Origin: Halorussus limi
GTDB lineage: Archaea; Halobacteriota; Halobacteria; Halobacteriales; Haladaptataceae
DNA: 64,000 nucleotides
Assembly (NCBI RefSeq): GCF_023238205.1
Contig: NZ_CP096659.1
Coordinates: 1,054,001-1,118,000 of the forward strand
Direction: 5' to 3'
Part shown: piece by piece, positions 50,564-59,259 of the stretch
Position numbering within the stretch: position 1 is the stretch's first letter
Layout of the letters: each line of letters starts with the position of its first letter
Position numbers and translations under genes: made by a program
Notes under the pieces: generated by a model
The model's database searches: none
Told to the model about the DNA's origin: nothing
Seen by the model: the letters and a program-made list of their open reading frames with translations, nothing else

Positions 50564-52172
50564 GCAGGCGCTCGTCGTCGCGGGCCACGGCTCTCACCGG
50601 AACCCGGACTCCGCGACGCCGGTCCACCGGGCGGTCGAGGCCGCCCGCGAGGAGGGCCACTTCGCCGAGGTCCGCCCGGCGTTCTGGAAGGAGGCCCCGT
50701 CGCTGCGCGAGGTCGTCCACACCGTGGACGCCGACGAGGCAATCGTCGTCCCGCTGTTCGTCAGCGAGGGCTACTTCGTCGAGCAGGTCCTCCCCCGAGA
50801 GTTCGGTCTCGGCGAGGACGACCGCGGTGACGACGCGCCGACGCTGCGCTACGCCGACCCGATAGGTACCCATCCCGCGATGACGGAGGTCATCGCGGCC
50901 CGCGCTCGACGGATGCTGAAAGGCGAGTCCGCCGACGAGTCGTCGGCGGACGCCGCGCCCGTCGCGACCGAAGACGCCGCGCTCGCGGTAATCGGCCACG
51001 GCACCGAGCGCAACCCCAACAGCGCGGACGCGGTGTACGACCACGTCGAGGCGCTCCGCGAGCGAGGCGAGTTCGCGGAGGTCGGCGCGCTGTTCATGGA
51101 CGAAGCGCCCTACGTCGACGACGTTCTCGACGAGTTCGCGGCCGAGGAAATCGCCGTGGTCCCGCTGTTCACCGCCGACGGCTTCCACACGCAGGACGAG
51201 ATTCCCGAACTGCTCGGCCTGACCGACGACCCCGCGACGGGCTACCCCGTCCCCGGCACCGTCGAGGACCGGCGAATCTGGTACTCCTCGGCGGTCGGCA
51301 CGGACCCGCTGGTCGTGGACGTGGTACTCGAACGCGCCGCGGAGGCGGGTGCGAATCTCGACGGCGACTCGGCGAACGGCGAGTCGCGATTCGTCCGCGA
51401 GGCGGCGGGCGACGCCTTCGTCTCGTGGGTCGAGGAGGCCGGGAGCGATTCGAGCGACGCCCGCGTCTGGGGCGAACTCGCGGTCAGTGCGACCGGCGAG
51501 GGCTACGACCTGCGCCACCGGAGCGACCGCGGGGTACCCGACTTGGACCTCGAATCGCGGTCGGTCGGCGACCTGCGCGAGTCGGTCCGATACGCCGACG
51601 ACGGCCGATACCGGCCGTTCGCGGGCGAGGCGACCCTGCCGACCGGGTGGGTCTGCTCGGGACTCGACCGCGGAGAGTTCCTCCGGGCCGTCTCGGCGGT
51701 CTACCCCGCCGGGGTCGAACACTGGGCCGCCGAGCGCGCGGGCGACCTCGACCCGGTTCCGTTCCGGGCGGTCGCCGACCGCCAGACCGGCATCTACGAG
51801 TGCGTGAGCGACTGCTCGCGGAGCGAGGTGTCCGGAACCATCGAAGCGACCTGCGGTAACTGCGCGAAGCGGCGAGCGTGGGACGCCGAGGGCGCGCCCG
51901 CCGACGGAGCGGCGGCGGGAGAGGCCGAGGGCGACGCGGTCCCGTGCCGAGAGCCGTGTTCGTTCCTCGTCGCGGCGGCCCGCGAGTTCCATCAGCACGA
52001 GGGAGACGCCGCGAGCGACGGACCCGCGGCGAGCGGAGACGCATCGACCGACGACCGACCGACAGAGAGCGACCCGTCCGTCCCGCGCGGCGACCTGACC
52101 GACCCCGCGAACGTCTACCGGGTCCGGTACCGCCGGGCGCGAGACGGACCACAGCACCGACCGAAACCATGA
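50556..52172 (+). CDS. Sirohydrochlorin chelatase (CbiX) tandem domains fused to a DR2241-type Fe-S domain
   Basis: A 538-residue protein. Two CbiX-like domains are visible: AGHGSHRNPDSATPVHRAVE (residues 9-28) with VPLFVSEGYFVEQ, and IGHGTERNPNSADAVYDH with VPLFTADGFHTQDEIP. The His of each GHG region is the metal-delivering residue. The C-terminal 270 residues form the DR2241-type region, with cysteines in CVSDC, CGNC and CREPC, likely a [4Fe-4S] site. It inserts iron (or cobalt) into sirohydrochlorin; the reductase upstream argues for siroheme. ATGA overlap joins it to cobA. Confidence 0.88.
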   Translation: MTEQALVVAGHGSHRNPDSATPVHRAVEAAREEGHFAEVRPAFWKEAPSLREVVHTVDADEAIVVPLFVSEGYFVEQVLPREFGLGEDDRGDDAPTLRYADPIGTHPAMTEVIAARARRMLKGESADESSADAAPVATEDAALAVIGHGTERNPNSADAVYDHVEALRERGEFAEVGALFMDEAPYVDDVLDEFAAEEIAVVPLFTADGFHTQDEIPELLGLTDDPATGYPVPGTVEDRRIWYSSAVGTDPLVVDVVLERAAEAGANLDGDSANGESRFVREAAGDAFVSWVEEAGSDSSDARVWGELAVSATGEGYDLRHRSDRGVPDLDLESRSVGDLRESVRYADDGRYRPFAGEATLPTGWVCSGLDRGEFLRAVSAVYPAGVEHWAAERAGDLDPVPFRAVADRQTGIYECVSDCSRSEVSGTIEATCGNCAKRRAWDAEGAPADGAAAGEAEGDAVPCREPCSFLVAAAREFHQHEGDAASDGPAASGDASTDDRPTESDPSVPRGDLTDPANVYRVRYRRARDGPQHRPKP

Positions 52173-53023
52173 GTCACCCGAACCAGAACGCGACCACCGG
52201 AACCGCCTACCTCGTCGGCGCGGGACCGGGCGACCCCGAACTGCTGACCGTGAAGGCCCGGCGACTGCTCGACGAGGCCGACGTCGTCCTCCACGACAAC
52301 CTCGTGGGCGACGACCTCGTGGAAACGATTCCAGACTGCACGACCCTACGGAACGTCGGCAAGCGACCCGGCGGCGAGCGGACGCCGCAAGCCGAAATCA
52401 ACGAGATGCTCGTCCGGGAAGCGCGGGCGGGCCGCGACGTGGTCCGCCTCAAGGGAGGCGACCCGACCACCTTCGGCCGGGGCGGCGAGGAGGCCGAGTA
52501 CCTCGCGCGCCACGGCGTCGCCTTCGAGTTCGTGCCCGGCGTGTCCAGCGCAATCGCGGGGCCGAGCGCCGCGGGCATCCCGGCGACCCACCGCGACCAC
52601 GCCTCGGCGCTCGCGGTCGTCACGGGCCACGAGGACCCGACCAAGGCCGACAGCGCCATCGACTGGGAGGCGCTCGCCGACATCGTCTCGGCGGGCGGTA
52701 CGCTCGTCGTCCTGATGGGCGTGGGCCGACTCCCGGACAACGTCGCGGCGCTCGAATCCCACGGCGTCGACACCGAGACGCCGGTCGCCATGGTCGAGCG
52801 CGCGACGCTCCCCACCGAGCGCACCGTGACCGGGACCCTCGACACCATCGTCGAGCGCGCCCGAGCGGTCGACGTGGAACCGCCGGCCGTCACCGTCGTC
52901 GGCGACGTGGTGAACGTCCGCGAGACGGTCGCCGACTGCCTCGGCGGGGCCGCGGGCGAGTTGGGGCCGGCGGTCGGCGTCGGCAGTCGGGCCGACGAGG
53001 AAATCGGGGTGAACCACCAGTGA
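52169..53023 (+). CDS. cobA: Uroporphyrinogen-III C-methyltransferase
   Basis: A 284-residue SAM-dependent methyltransferase. The start TAYLVGAGPGDPELLTVKA, then VRLKGGDPTTFGRGGEEAE and FEFVPGVSSAIAGPSAAGIP, are the signatures of CobA/CysG-type enzymes that methylate uroporphyrinogen-III to precorrin-2. The final 40 residues are an unusual hydrophilic tail. The start at ATG 52169 overlaps the CbiX stop (ATGA), and its end overlaps the next gene's GTG. With CbiX it supplies siroheme; precorrin-2 oxidation would need another enzyme, not seen here. Confidence 0.95.
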   Translation: MSHPNQNATTGTAYLVGAGPGDPELLTVKARRLLDEADVVLHDNLVGDDLVETIPDCTTLRNVGKRPGGERTPQAEINEMLVREARAGRDVVRLKGGDPTTFGRGGEEAEYLARHGVAFEFVPGVSSAIAGPSAAGIPATHRDHASALAVVTGHEDPTKADSAIDWEALADIVSAGGTLVVLMGVGRLPDNVAALESHGVDTETPVAMVERATLPTERTVTGTLDTIVERARAVDVEPPAVTVVGDVVNVRETVADCLGGAAGELGPAVGVGSRADEEIGVNHQ

Positions 53024-54135
53024 GCGGCGAGCAGATCCGGAACGACGCGAGCGAGGCGACCGAAATCGACGGCGAGTGGCCGCTCCGTCGCCTCCTGACC
53101 GAAGTCGTCGGCTCCGGGCCGAAGACGGCCGACGACATGAGCTACGAACAGGCCCGCGAGGCGTTCGACCGCGTGCTGGTCGGGGACCCCGACGATGCCA
53201 CGCTCGGCGCGTTCCTGCTGGCGAACCGCTGGAAGGAGAGCACGCCCGAGGAACTGGCCGGGTTCGTGGACGCGATGCGCGAGCGATCGGTCGTCTCGGC
53301 GGCCCCCGACGCCGACCCGGTGGACTGCGGCGGCAACTACGACGGCAAGCGGAAGACGGCCGTGCTGGGGGTCGCCTCGGGACTGGTCGCGGCGGCCGCG
53401 GGGACGCCGGTAGTCGCCCACAGCGGACCGTCGCTCCCCGCCAAGCACGGCGCGACCTACGGCGACGTGTTAGGCGAGTTAGGCGTCCCGACCGACCTCG
53501 ACCCCGCGGCGAGCGCGGCGATGACCGACGAGGTCGGCTTCGGCTTCTACGCCCAGTCGCGGTTCAACCCGCTGGTCCACGACCTGCGGGAGACTCGCGA
53601 GTCGGTCGGCGTCCGGACCTCGGTCAACACCGTCGAGACGCTGGCGAACCCGGCGGACGCGAGCGTCCACTTCGGGAGCTTCTACCACCTGTCGTACGCC
53701 GAACGCATCGCGGGCACCGTCCGCGAGAGCCGAGAACTCCCCGCCGAGCGGGTCGTGATGGCGCAGGGCATCGAGGGGTACGACGACGTGCGCCCCGGCA
53801 CCACGCGGGTCGCCGAGTGGGAGGCGAGTTCCGGGACCGAGGGCGGCCGAATCGAGGACGGCGAGGTGGAAACCGCCGACTTCGGCGCGGACTTCGAACG
53901 CGAGGAGTTGCGCGTCGACGACTTGCCGGCCGACTCCGCCCGCGTCACCGAGGAGGTGCTGACGGGCGAACGCGACGGCGCGTTCGCCGACGCGGTGGCG
54001 CTCAACGCCGGGTTCCGAATCTACGCGGGCGGCGACGCCGAGTCGGTCGGCGAGGGCGTCGAGCGGGCGCGAGACGCCCTCACCGACGGGAGCGCCGCGG
54101 AGCGACTCGATGCGCTCCGCGCGTTCGAACAGTGA
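53020..54135 (+). CDS. Anthranilate phosphoribosyltransferase-like (TrpD2/YbiB) protein
   Basis: A 371-residue protein starting at a GTG (53020) in a GTGA overlap with cobA. It resembles the TrpD family: a helical N-terminal domain (MSYEQAREAFDRVLVGDPDDATLGAFLLANRW within residues 40-71) and a C-terminal phosphoribosyl transferase-like domain. The loop that in TrpD reads GTGGD is CGGNYDG and the KHGN motif is AKHGATYG, so substrate binding has changed, as in TrpD2/YbiB proteins that bind nucleic acid. Its place at the end of the siroheme operon is notable. Confidence 0.83.
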   Translation: MSGEQIRNDASEATEIDGEWPLRRLLTEVVGSGPKTADDMSYEQAREAFDRVLVGDPDDATLGAFLLANRWKESTPEELAGFVDAMRERSVVSAAPDADPVDCGGNYDGKRKTAVLGVASGLVAAAAGTPVVAHSGPSLPAKHGATYGDVLGELGVPTDLDPAASAAMTDEVGFGFYAQSRFNPLVHDLRETRESVGVRTSVNTVETLANPADASVHFGSFYHLSYAERIAGTVRESRELPAERVVMAQGIEGYDDVRPGTTRVAEWEASSGTEGGRIEDGEVETADFGADFEREELRVDDLPADSARVTEEVLTGERDGAFADAVALNAGFRIYAGGDAESVGEGVERARDALTDGSAAERLDALRAFEQ

Positions 54136-54258
54136 CTCGGTAGATAGATTTTCCTGTGCTTGGGGTAGGCGAACCTGTTTTAAAGCAATGTATCGTCACC
54201 CGACGGGCGCGAGCGCCGACGTAAACGCTTATCTGAATGCTCGCTCAACTGGCTCTCG

Positions 54259-54339
54259 ATGACCGAAGCCGACCACCGTCTCCGGCGACTGCTCGACGGG
54301 AGAACCGACAGCGAGCGCCGAGCGCGGAGCGAGCGATGA
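54259..54339 (+). CDS. Possible 26-residue leader peptide before the phosphatase gene
   Basis: An ATG at 54259 gives 26 codons (MTEADHRLRRLLDGRTDSER and six more) whose TGA overlaps the ATG of the downstream gene (54336) as ATGA. The arrangement matches that at 9154. It may be a regulatory or coupled peptide, or a chance frame; no motif is recognised. Confidence 0.35.
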   Translation: MTEADHRLRRLLDGRTDSERRARSER

Positions 54340-54749
54340 CCGCCGTCGCCTTCGTCTGCGTCCAAAATGCGGGTCGAAGCCAGATGGCGACCGCTTTCGC
54401 CGAGCGGGAGCGCGAGCGACGAGGGGTCTCCGAGTCGGTCGAAATCGTCACCGGAGGCACCGACCCCGCCGACCACGTCCACGAGGAGGTGGTCGAAGTG
54501 ATGGCCGAGCGCGACTTCGACCTCTCGGACCGGACGCCCCGCGAAGTGACTCACGAGGAGTTGCAGGACTGCGATTACGTCATCACGATGGGCTGTTCCG
54601 CCGAGGACGTGTGTCCCGCGACGTGGGCGGGAGAGAACCGCGACTGGGGGCTCGACGACCCCGACGGCCGGGACCTCGACGCCGTGCGGGCGATTCGAGA
54701 CGAAATCGAGGGCCGCGTCGCCGACCTGTTCGACGAACTCGCCGACTGA
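54336..54749 (+). CDS. Low-molecular-weight phosphatase / arsenate-reductase-like protein
   Basis: A 137-residue protein with the CX5R signature VCVQNAGRSQMATAFAE (Cys8 to Arg14) of low-molecular-weight protein tyrosine phosphatases and ArsC, and the acid in GLDDPDGRDLDAVRAIRDEI (the DP motif). Additional Cys in CDYVITMGCSAEDVCPA may form the relay disulfides of thioredoxin-coupled arsenate reductases. Hence arsenate reductase is likely, phosphatase possible. It is upstream of LX and immediately follows the 26-codon frame. Confidence 0.88.
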   Translation: MTAVAFVCVQNAGRSQMATAFAERERERRGVSESVEIVTGGTDPADHVHEEVVEVMAERDFDLSDRTPREVTHEELQDCDYVITMGCSAEDVCPATWAGENRDWGLDDPDGRDLDAVRAIRDEIEGRVADLFDELAD

Positions 54750-54809
54750 GTTCGAAACGTCCGTCCCCGAGTAGGAAGATTCTTCCCTCCGCGTGTCCCA
54801 GATTCCCCC

Positions 54810-54986
54810 ATGAGTGAGTTTACTGTACGCGGCAAGTTCCAAGCCAGAGACGGCTGGCAGAAGTTCGAGACTAGCATCGACGCCGAGAACGAGAACGTCG
54901 CCGAGGAGCGAACCTACACCAACTTCGGCAGTCAGCACGGCGTGAAGCGCACGCAGCTCGAAATCGAGGAGGTCGAGGCACAATGA
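54810..54986 (+). CDS. rplX: Ribosomal protein LX (L18Ae/L20e family)
   Basis: A 58-residue protein: MSEFTVRGKFQARDGWQKFE, then AENENVAEERTYTNFGSQHG, ending TQLEIEEVEAQ. This matches the archaeal LX protein (a short L18Ae/L20a relative) of the large subunit. Its TGA overlaps the ATG of prefoldin alpha. It normally follows eif6 in many archaea; here it is separated from it by 7.4 kb. Confidence 0.95.
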   Translation: MSEFTVRGKFQARDGWQKFETSIDAENENVAEERTYTNFGSQHGVKRTQLEIEEVEAQ

Positions 54987-55444
54987 TGGGCGGCGGGAAC
55001 CCCGAACTGCAGGAACTGTCCCAGCAGCTTCAGGAACTCGAAGAGCAGCAGGAGGAACTCGAAGGCGAAATCGAGGACCTGAAAGACGAGAAGGACGACA
55101 TCAGCGAAGCCATCGACACCCTCGGCGCGCTGGAAACCGGTTCCATCGTGCAGGTGCCCCTCGGCGGCGGCGCACACGTCCGAGCGGAAGTCCAGGACCT
55201 CGACGAGGTCGTCGTGGAACTGGGCGGCGGCTACGCGGCCGAGCGCGACGAGGAGAGCGCGGTCGAGACCCTCGAAAACAAGCAGGACACCCTCGACGAG
55301 CGCATCTCGGACCTCGAAGACGAGGTCAGCGAGGTCGAAGAGCAGAGCTCCGAACTGGAGCAGAAGGCCCAGCAACTCCAGCAACAGCAGATGCAACAGC
55401 AGATGCAGCAGATGCAGGGCGAGCAGAACGGCGAGGACGAGTAA
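54983..55444 (+). CDS. pfdA: Prefoldin subunit alpha
   Basis: A 153-residue protein: an N-terminal coiled coil (LQELSQQLQELEEQQEELEG), a beta-hairpin region LETGSIVQVPLGGGAHVRAEV, and a C-terminal coiled coil (EEQSSELEQKAQQLQQQQM). This is the prefoldin alpha layout, which with beta forms the jellyfish-shaped cytosolic chaperone. The final residues are a glutamine-methionine repeat and an acidic tail. The start ATG overlaps the LX stop. It is followed 6 bp later by ftsY. Confidence 0.95.
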   Translation: MMGGGNPELQELSQQLQELEEQQEELEGEIEDLKDEKDDISEAIDTLGALETGSIVQVPLGGGAHVRAEVQDLDEVVVELGGGYAAERDEESAVETLENKQDTLDERISDLEDEVSEVEEQSSELEQKAQQLQQQQMQQQMQQMQGEQNGEDE

Positions 55445-55450
55445 CCGGCG

Positions 55451-56566
55451 ATGTTCGACAGCCTGAAGGACAAACTCGGGAGTTTCCGCAAGGACGTAGA
55501 GGAGACGACCGAGGAGAAGGCCGAGGAAGCCGAAGCTGAAGCCGAGGCGGAAGCGGAAGCAGACGCCGAAGCGTCCGCCGAGTCCGAGGCGTCAGCCGAC
55601 GCCGAGACGCAGGCGGCGGCCGAACCTGAAACTGCGGAGTCCGACGACGAGGAGGAGAGTTCCGCCTCGTCCGGCCGCGGCTTCGCGCAGAAGGCCAAGT
55701 CGTTCGCCAAGGGCGAAATCGTCATCGAGGAGCAGGACGTCGAGGACCCGCTCTGGGAGTTGGAGATGGCTCTGCTGGAGAGCGACGTGGAGATGAACGT
55801 CGCCAAGGAGATTCTGGAGAACATCCGCGAGGACCTCGTGGGCGCGACCCGGTCGTTCAACAGCGAGACCGCCGACGTGGTCGAGCAGGCGCTCCACGAC
55901 TCGCTGCTGAAGGTCATCTCGGTCGGCCAGTTCGACTTCGACCAGCGAATCGCCGAGGCCGACAAGCCCGTCACCATCATCTTCACGGGCGTCAACGGCG
56001 TTGGCAAGACGACGACCATCGCCAAACTCTCGAAGTACTTCGAGGAGCAGGGACTCTCGACGGTGCTGGCCAACGGCGACACCTACCGCGCCGGGGCCAA
56101 CGAGCAGATTCAGGAGCACGCCGACAACCTCGGCAAGAAGCTCATCTCCCACGAACAGGGCGGCGACCCCGCGGCGGTCATCTACGACGCCGTGGAGTAC
56201 GCCGACTCGAACGGCATCGACGTGGTGCTGGGCGACACCGCGGGGCGACTCCACACCGACGAGGGCCTGATGGACCAGTTGGAGAAGATCGGTCGCGTCG
56301 TGGACCCCGACATGACCCTCTTCGTGGACGAGGCCGTGGCCGGACAGGACGCGGTCCAGCGCGCCAAGCAGTTCAACGAGGCCGCCGAAATCGACGGCGC
56401 GGTGCTGACGAAGGCCGACGCCGACTCGCAGGGCGGTGCGGCCATCTCCATCGCGCACGTCACGGGCAAGCCCATCCTCTTCCTCGGCGTCGGGCAGGGC
56501 TACGACGACGTCGAGAAGTTCGACCCCGAAGACCTCGTCGACCGACTGCTCGGCGACGAGGAGTAG
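55451..56566 (+). CDS. ftsY: Signal recognition particle receptor FtsY
   Basis: A 371-residue SRP GTPase. Residues 18-65 are an acidic Glu/Ala-rich A-domain with no membrane helix. The NG domain shows the G1 loop FTGVNGVGKTTTIAKL, DTYRAGANEQIQEHA, the G3 VVLGDTAGRLHTDEGLMDQL, the TKAD motif and the closing GQGYDDVEKFDPEDLVDRLLG. It pairs with SRP54 at 57097. It is immediately upstream of a T7 tract that probably terminates the LX-pfdA-ftsY operon. Confidence 0.97.
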   Translation: MFDSLKDKLGSFRKDVEETTEEKAEEAEAEAEAEAEADAEASAESEASADAETQAAAEPETAESDDEEESSASSGRGFAQKAKSFAKGEIVIEEQDVEDPLWELEMALLESDVEMNVAKEILENIREDLVGATRSFNSETADVVEQALHDSLLKVISVGQFDFDQRIAEADKPVTIIFTGVNGVGKTTTIAKLSKYFEEQGLSTVLANGDTYRAGANEQIQEHADNLGKKLISHEQGGDPAAVIYDAVEYADSNGIDVVLGDTAGRLHTDEGLMDQLEKIGRVVDPDMTLFVDEAVAGQDAVQRAKQFNEAAEIDGAVLTKADADSQGGAAISIAHVTGKPILFLGVGQGYDDVEKFDPEDLVDRLLGDEE

Positions 56567-56579
56567 TCCGGTCGGTCGC

Positions 56580-56586
56580 TTTTTTT
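56580..56586 (+). terminator. T7 tract terminator after ftsY
   Basis: Seven consecutive T residues occur 14 bases after the ftsY stop, following a GC-rich CGGTCGGTCGC. Oligo-T tracts are the usual archaeal terminator. Confidence 0.6.
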
Positions 56587-56606
56587 GCCGAGTCGGTCGA
56601 ACCGGC

Positions 56607-56876
56607 TCAGTCGCGGTATCGCAGCGCGACTACCACGTTCACCGCGATGAGTGCGGTCGTCACGAGGCCGAGCGTGAACAGTTCGACCGGGAGGTTCCGG
56701 AAGACGAGCCAGTAGGCCGTCAACAGAAACCCGAGCGCGGCGACGATGTTGTACGCGTCGGCCGCGAGTTCGCCCGCCAGTCCGCCGGTCGCGCCGCTCG
56801 GGTCGCCTACCACGTCGGTGCGTTCGCCGTTCGTTCCCACCGAGTTATCGCGTGCCTTGTTTAAATCGCGTGCCAT
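56607..56876 (-). CDS. Small membrane protein with two helices
   Basis: An 89-residue protein from ATG 56876. A hydrophilic 38-residue N terminus leads into two hydrophobic segments (about 43-60 and 65-84, IVAALGFLLTAYWLVF and LFTLGLVTTALIAVNVVVAL), ending in RYRD. It is convergent with ftsY. On the minus strand a TATTATAT-like box at 56912-56919 could drive it. No known domain. Confidence 0.75.
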   Translation of the reverse strand: MARDLNKARDNSVGTNGERTDVVGDPSGATGGLAGELAADAYNIVAALGFLLTAYWLVFRNLPVELFTLGLVTTALIAVNVVVALRYRD

Positions 56877-57062
56877 GCATTGAACTTATGCGGCCGAGAG
56901 TTTCTGACGGGATATAATAAGCGTATCGGCCGATTTCCCCCGGGACGGTCGAACCGAGCGCCGACGAATCGGGTCCGGAGAGCGGTTCCAAACTTCGCTC
57001 AAGCGTCGTCGCTTGGGCGCGACGGGATGGCTCGGCGGCTCACCTGTGGAGGTAGAAAAAGG

Positions 57063-57069
57063 CTTTAAC
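57063..57069 (+). promoter_or_regulatory. TATA-like box for srp54
   Basis: CTTTAAC in the run AAAAAGGCTTTAACGG ends 27 bases before the ATG at 57097. Confidence 0.55.
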
Positions 57070-57096
57070 GGCCGCGCGGTCTATCCTACGGTAACA

Positions 57097-58497
57097 ATGG
57101 TACTCGACGACTTGGGAAGTTCCCTCCGCGACTCCCTCGGCCAACTCAGCGGGCAGTCCCGCGTGACCGAGGAGGACGTGGAGGACATCGTCAAGGAGAT
57201 TCAGCGGTCGCTCCTGCAGGCCGACGTGGAAGTCAGCCTCGTGATGGACCTCTCGGACTCCATCAAGGAGCGCGCGCTGGAGGAGGAGTCCCCGGCGGGC
57301 ACCTCCGCTCGGGACCACGTCCTGAGCATCGTCTACGAGGAGATGGTGGACCTCGTCGGCGACAGCACCGAGATTCCGCTGGAGAACCAGACCATCCTGC
57401 TGGCCGGTCTGCAGGGGTCGGGGAAGACGACCACGTCCGCGAAGATGGCGTGGTGGTTCGCCAAGAAAGGACTCCGGCCCGCAATCGTCCAGACCGACAC
57501 CTTCCGGCCCGGCGCGTACGACCAGGCCAAGGAGATGGCGAGTCGCGCCGAGGTGGACTTCTACGGCGACCCCGACGAGGAGGACCCCGTGGAAATCGCC
57601 CGGAAGGGCCTCGAAGCGACCAGCGAGGCCGACGTTCACATCGTGGACACCGCGGGTCGGCACGCGCTCGAAGACGACCTCATCGACGAAATCGAGGAGA
57701 TAGAGCGCGTGGCCGAACCCGACCGGAACCTGCTTGTCCTCGACGCCGCCATCGGGCAGGGAGCGAAGGACCAGGCCCGCCAGTTCGACGACTCCATCGG
57801 CATCGACGGCGTCGCCATCACGAAACTCGACGGGACCGCGAAGGGTGGCGGGGCGCTGACCGCGGTCAACGAGACCGACTCCTCCATCGCCTTCCTCGGG
57901 ACCGGCGAGGAGGTCCGGGACATCGAGCGGTTCGAGCCGTCGGGATTCATCTCGCGCCTGCTCGGCATGGGCGACCTCAAGCAGTTGACCGAGCGCGTCG
58001 AGCGCGCGATGGAGGAGACCCAGCAGGAAGAGGAGGACTGGGACCCCGAGGACATGCTGAAGGGCGAGTTCACCCTGAAGGACATGCGCCGACAGATGCA
58101 GGCGATGAACAACATGGGACCGCTCGACCAGGTCATGGACATGATTCCCGGCATGGGCGGCGGTGGCGGCCTGATGGACGAACTCCCCGACGACGCCATG
58201 GACGTGACCCAGGACCGCATGCGAAGCTTCGAGGTCATCATGGACTCGATGACCGAGTTGGAACTCGAGAACCCCCGCGCCATCGGCGCGAGTCAGGTCG
58301 AGCGCATCGCTCGCGGGAGCGGGAAGGACGAGGAGCGCGTGCGCGAACTCCTCGAACAGCACAAGATGATGTCCCAGACGCTCAAGCAGTTCCAGGGCAT
58401 GGGTCAGGGCAACATGGAGCGCATGATGAAGAAGATGCAGGGCGGCGGCGGTGGCGGTGGCGGCGGCATGGGCGGCATGGGGCCGTTCGGCGACTGA
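57097..58497 (+). CDS. srp54: Signal recognition particle GTPase SRP54
   Basis: A 466-residue SRP54/Ffh. The N domain runs from [19 protein letters not shown] to about residue 90. The G domain shows [18 protein letters not shown] (G1), [34 protein letters not shown] (G3) and [14 protein letters not shown] (G4). The methionine-rich M domain contains [20 protein letters not shown], binding 7S RNA and signal peptides, and ends in a glycine-run tail ([18 protein letters not shown]). ATG 57097 is favoured by the promoter spacing. It pairs with FtsY. Confidence 0.97.
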   Translation: MVLDDLGSSLRDSLGQLSGQSRVTEEDVEDIVKEIQRSLLQADVEVSLVMDLSDSIKERALEEESPAGTSARDHVLSIVYEEMVDLVGDSTEIPLENQTILLAGLQGSGKTTTSAKMAWWFAKKGLRPAIVQTDTFRPGAYDQAKEMASRAEVDFYGDPDEEDPVEIARKGLEATSEADVHIVDTAGRHALEDDLIDEIEEIERVAEPDRNLLVLDAAIGQGAKDQARQFDDSIGIDGVAITKLDGTAKGGGALTAVNETDSSIAFLGTGEEVRDIERFEPSGFISRLLGMGDLKQLTERVERAMEETQQEEEDWDPEDMLKGEFTLKDMRRQMQAMNNMGPLDQVMDMIPGMGGGGGLMDELPDDAMDVTQDRMRSFEVIMDSMTELELENPRAIGASQVERIARGSGKDEERVRELLEQHKMMSQTLKQFQGMGQGNMERMMKKMQGGGGGGGGGMGGMGPFGD

Positions 58498-58683
58498 CGC
58501 CGGCGGCGCAGTCGCGGCCGACGCCGAGTTCGGTCTTCTCCTTCGACGTTCTCGCGGTCGATGCCGCCACGAGCGACTTCGGTAACTCTCAATCCATCGC
58601 GCGCCTGCCGGAGCGACGCGTCGGACTCGACTGCCGCCGACGATACACCGCTTTTTTGCCGGGGGACCGTCTTGTCACGACAG

Positions 58684-59259
58684 ATGTCCGTCCGCGACGT
58701 CGCCGCGCAGGCGTATCGAGAGGCCCTCCCCGCGCTGGCCGCGAGCGTGGTCGGCGGCCTGTTCGCCGGGGTCGTCCTCGGCGGGATGCGCGCGGAGTTG
58801 CGGGCCGTCCCGGGCCTGCTCGTCCTCGTGCCGGCGCTGCTGGCCACCCGCGGGAACGTCTACGGGTCGCTCGGCGCGCGACTCTCGACCGGTCTCCATC
58901 AGGGGTTGGTCGAACCCGCGTTCGGCTACGACGACCGACTGGCCGCGGCCGTGGCCGCGGCGCTGGCCAACGGAATCCTGGCCAGTCTCTTCGCGGCGGT
59001 CGTGGCGGTTCTGGTGCTCACCCTGCTCGCCGAACCGGTCGCGTCCGTGGCGACGCTGTTGGCCATCGCGTTCGTCGCGGGCCTGCTCTCGGGCCTCGCG
59101 CTGACGGTCGCGGTGGTCTCGGTCGTCTTCGTCGGCTTCCGGCGGGGGTACAACCCCGACACGCTGGTCGGCCCGCTGGTGACGACGACCGGCGACGTGT
59201 TCGGTATCGCCTTCCTCCTGTTGGCCGTCCGGTTCGTCCTCGCGCTGGGAGGGGCGTAG
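58684..59259 (+). CDS. MgtE-like divalent-cation transporter half 1
   Basis: A 191-residue membrane protein with five hydrophobic segments, e.g. LAASVVGGLFAGVVLGGM and LLVLVPALLATRGNVYGSLGARLSTGLHQG. The PALLATRGNVYGSLGARL segment corresponds to the pore helix of MgtE (SLC41 type). The soluble N-terminal and CBS domains of bacterial MgtE are absent. Its TAG abuts the ATG of the second half. ATG 58684 starts at the conserved MSVRDVAAQ. Confidence 0.88.
   Translation: MSVRDVAAQAYREALPALAASVVGGLFAGVVLGGMRAELRAVPGLLVLVPALLATRGNVYGSLGARLSTGLHQGLVEPAFGYDDRLAAAVAAALANGILASLFAAVVAVLVLTLLAEPVASVATLLAIAFVAGLLSGLALTVAVVSVVFVGFRRGYNPDTLVGPLVTTTGDVFGIAFLLLAVRFVLALGGA

Noticed and set aside
48433-50742. 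Minus-strand 769-codon frame over the nitrite/sulfite reductase
   Set aside because: It is the complement of a gene with clear Fe-S and siroheme motifs; the antisense protein has no recognisable domain.
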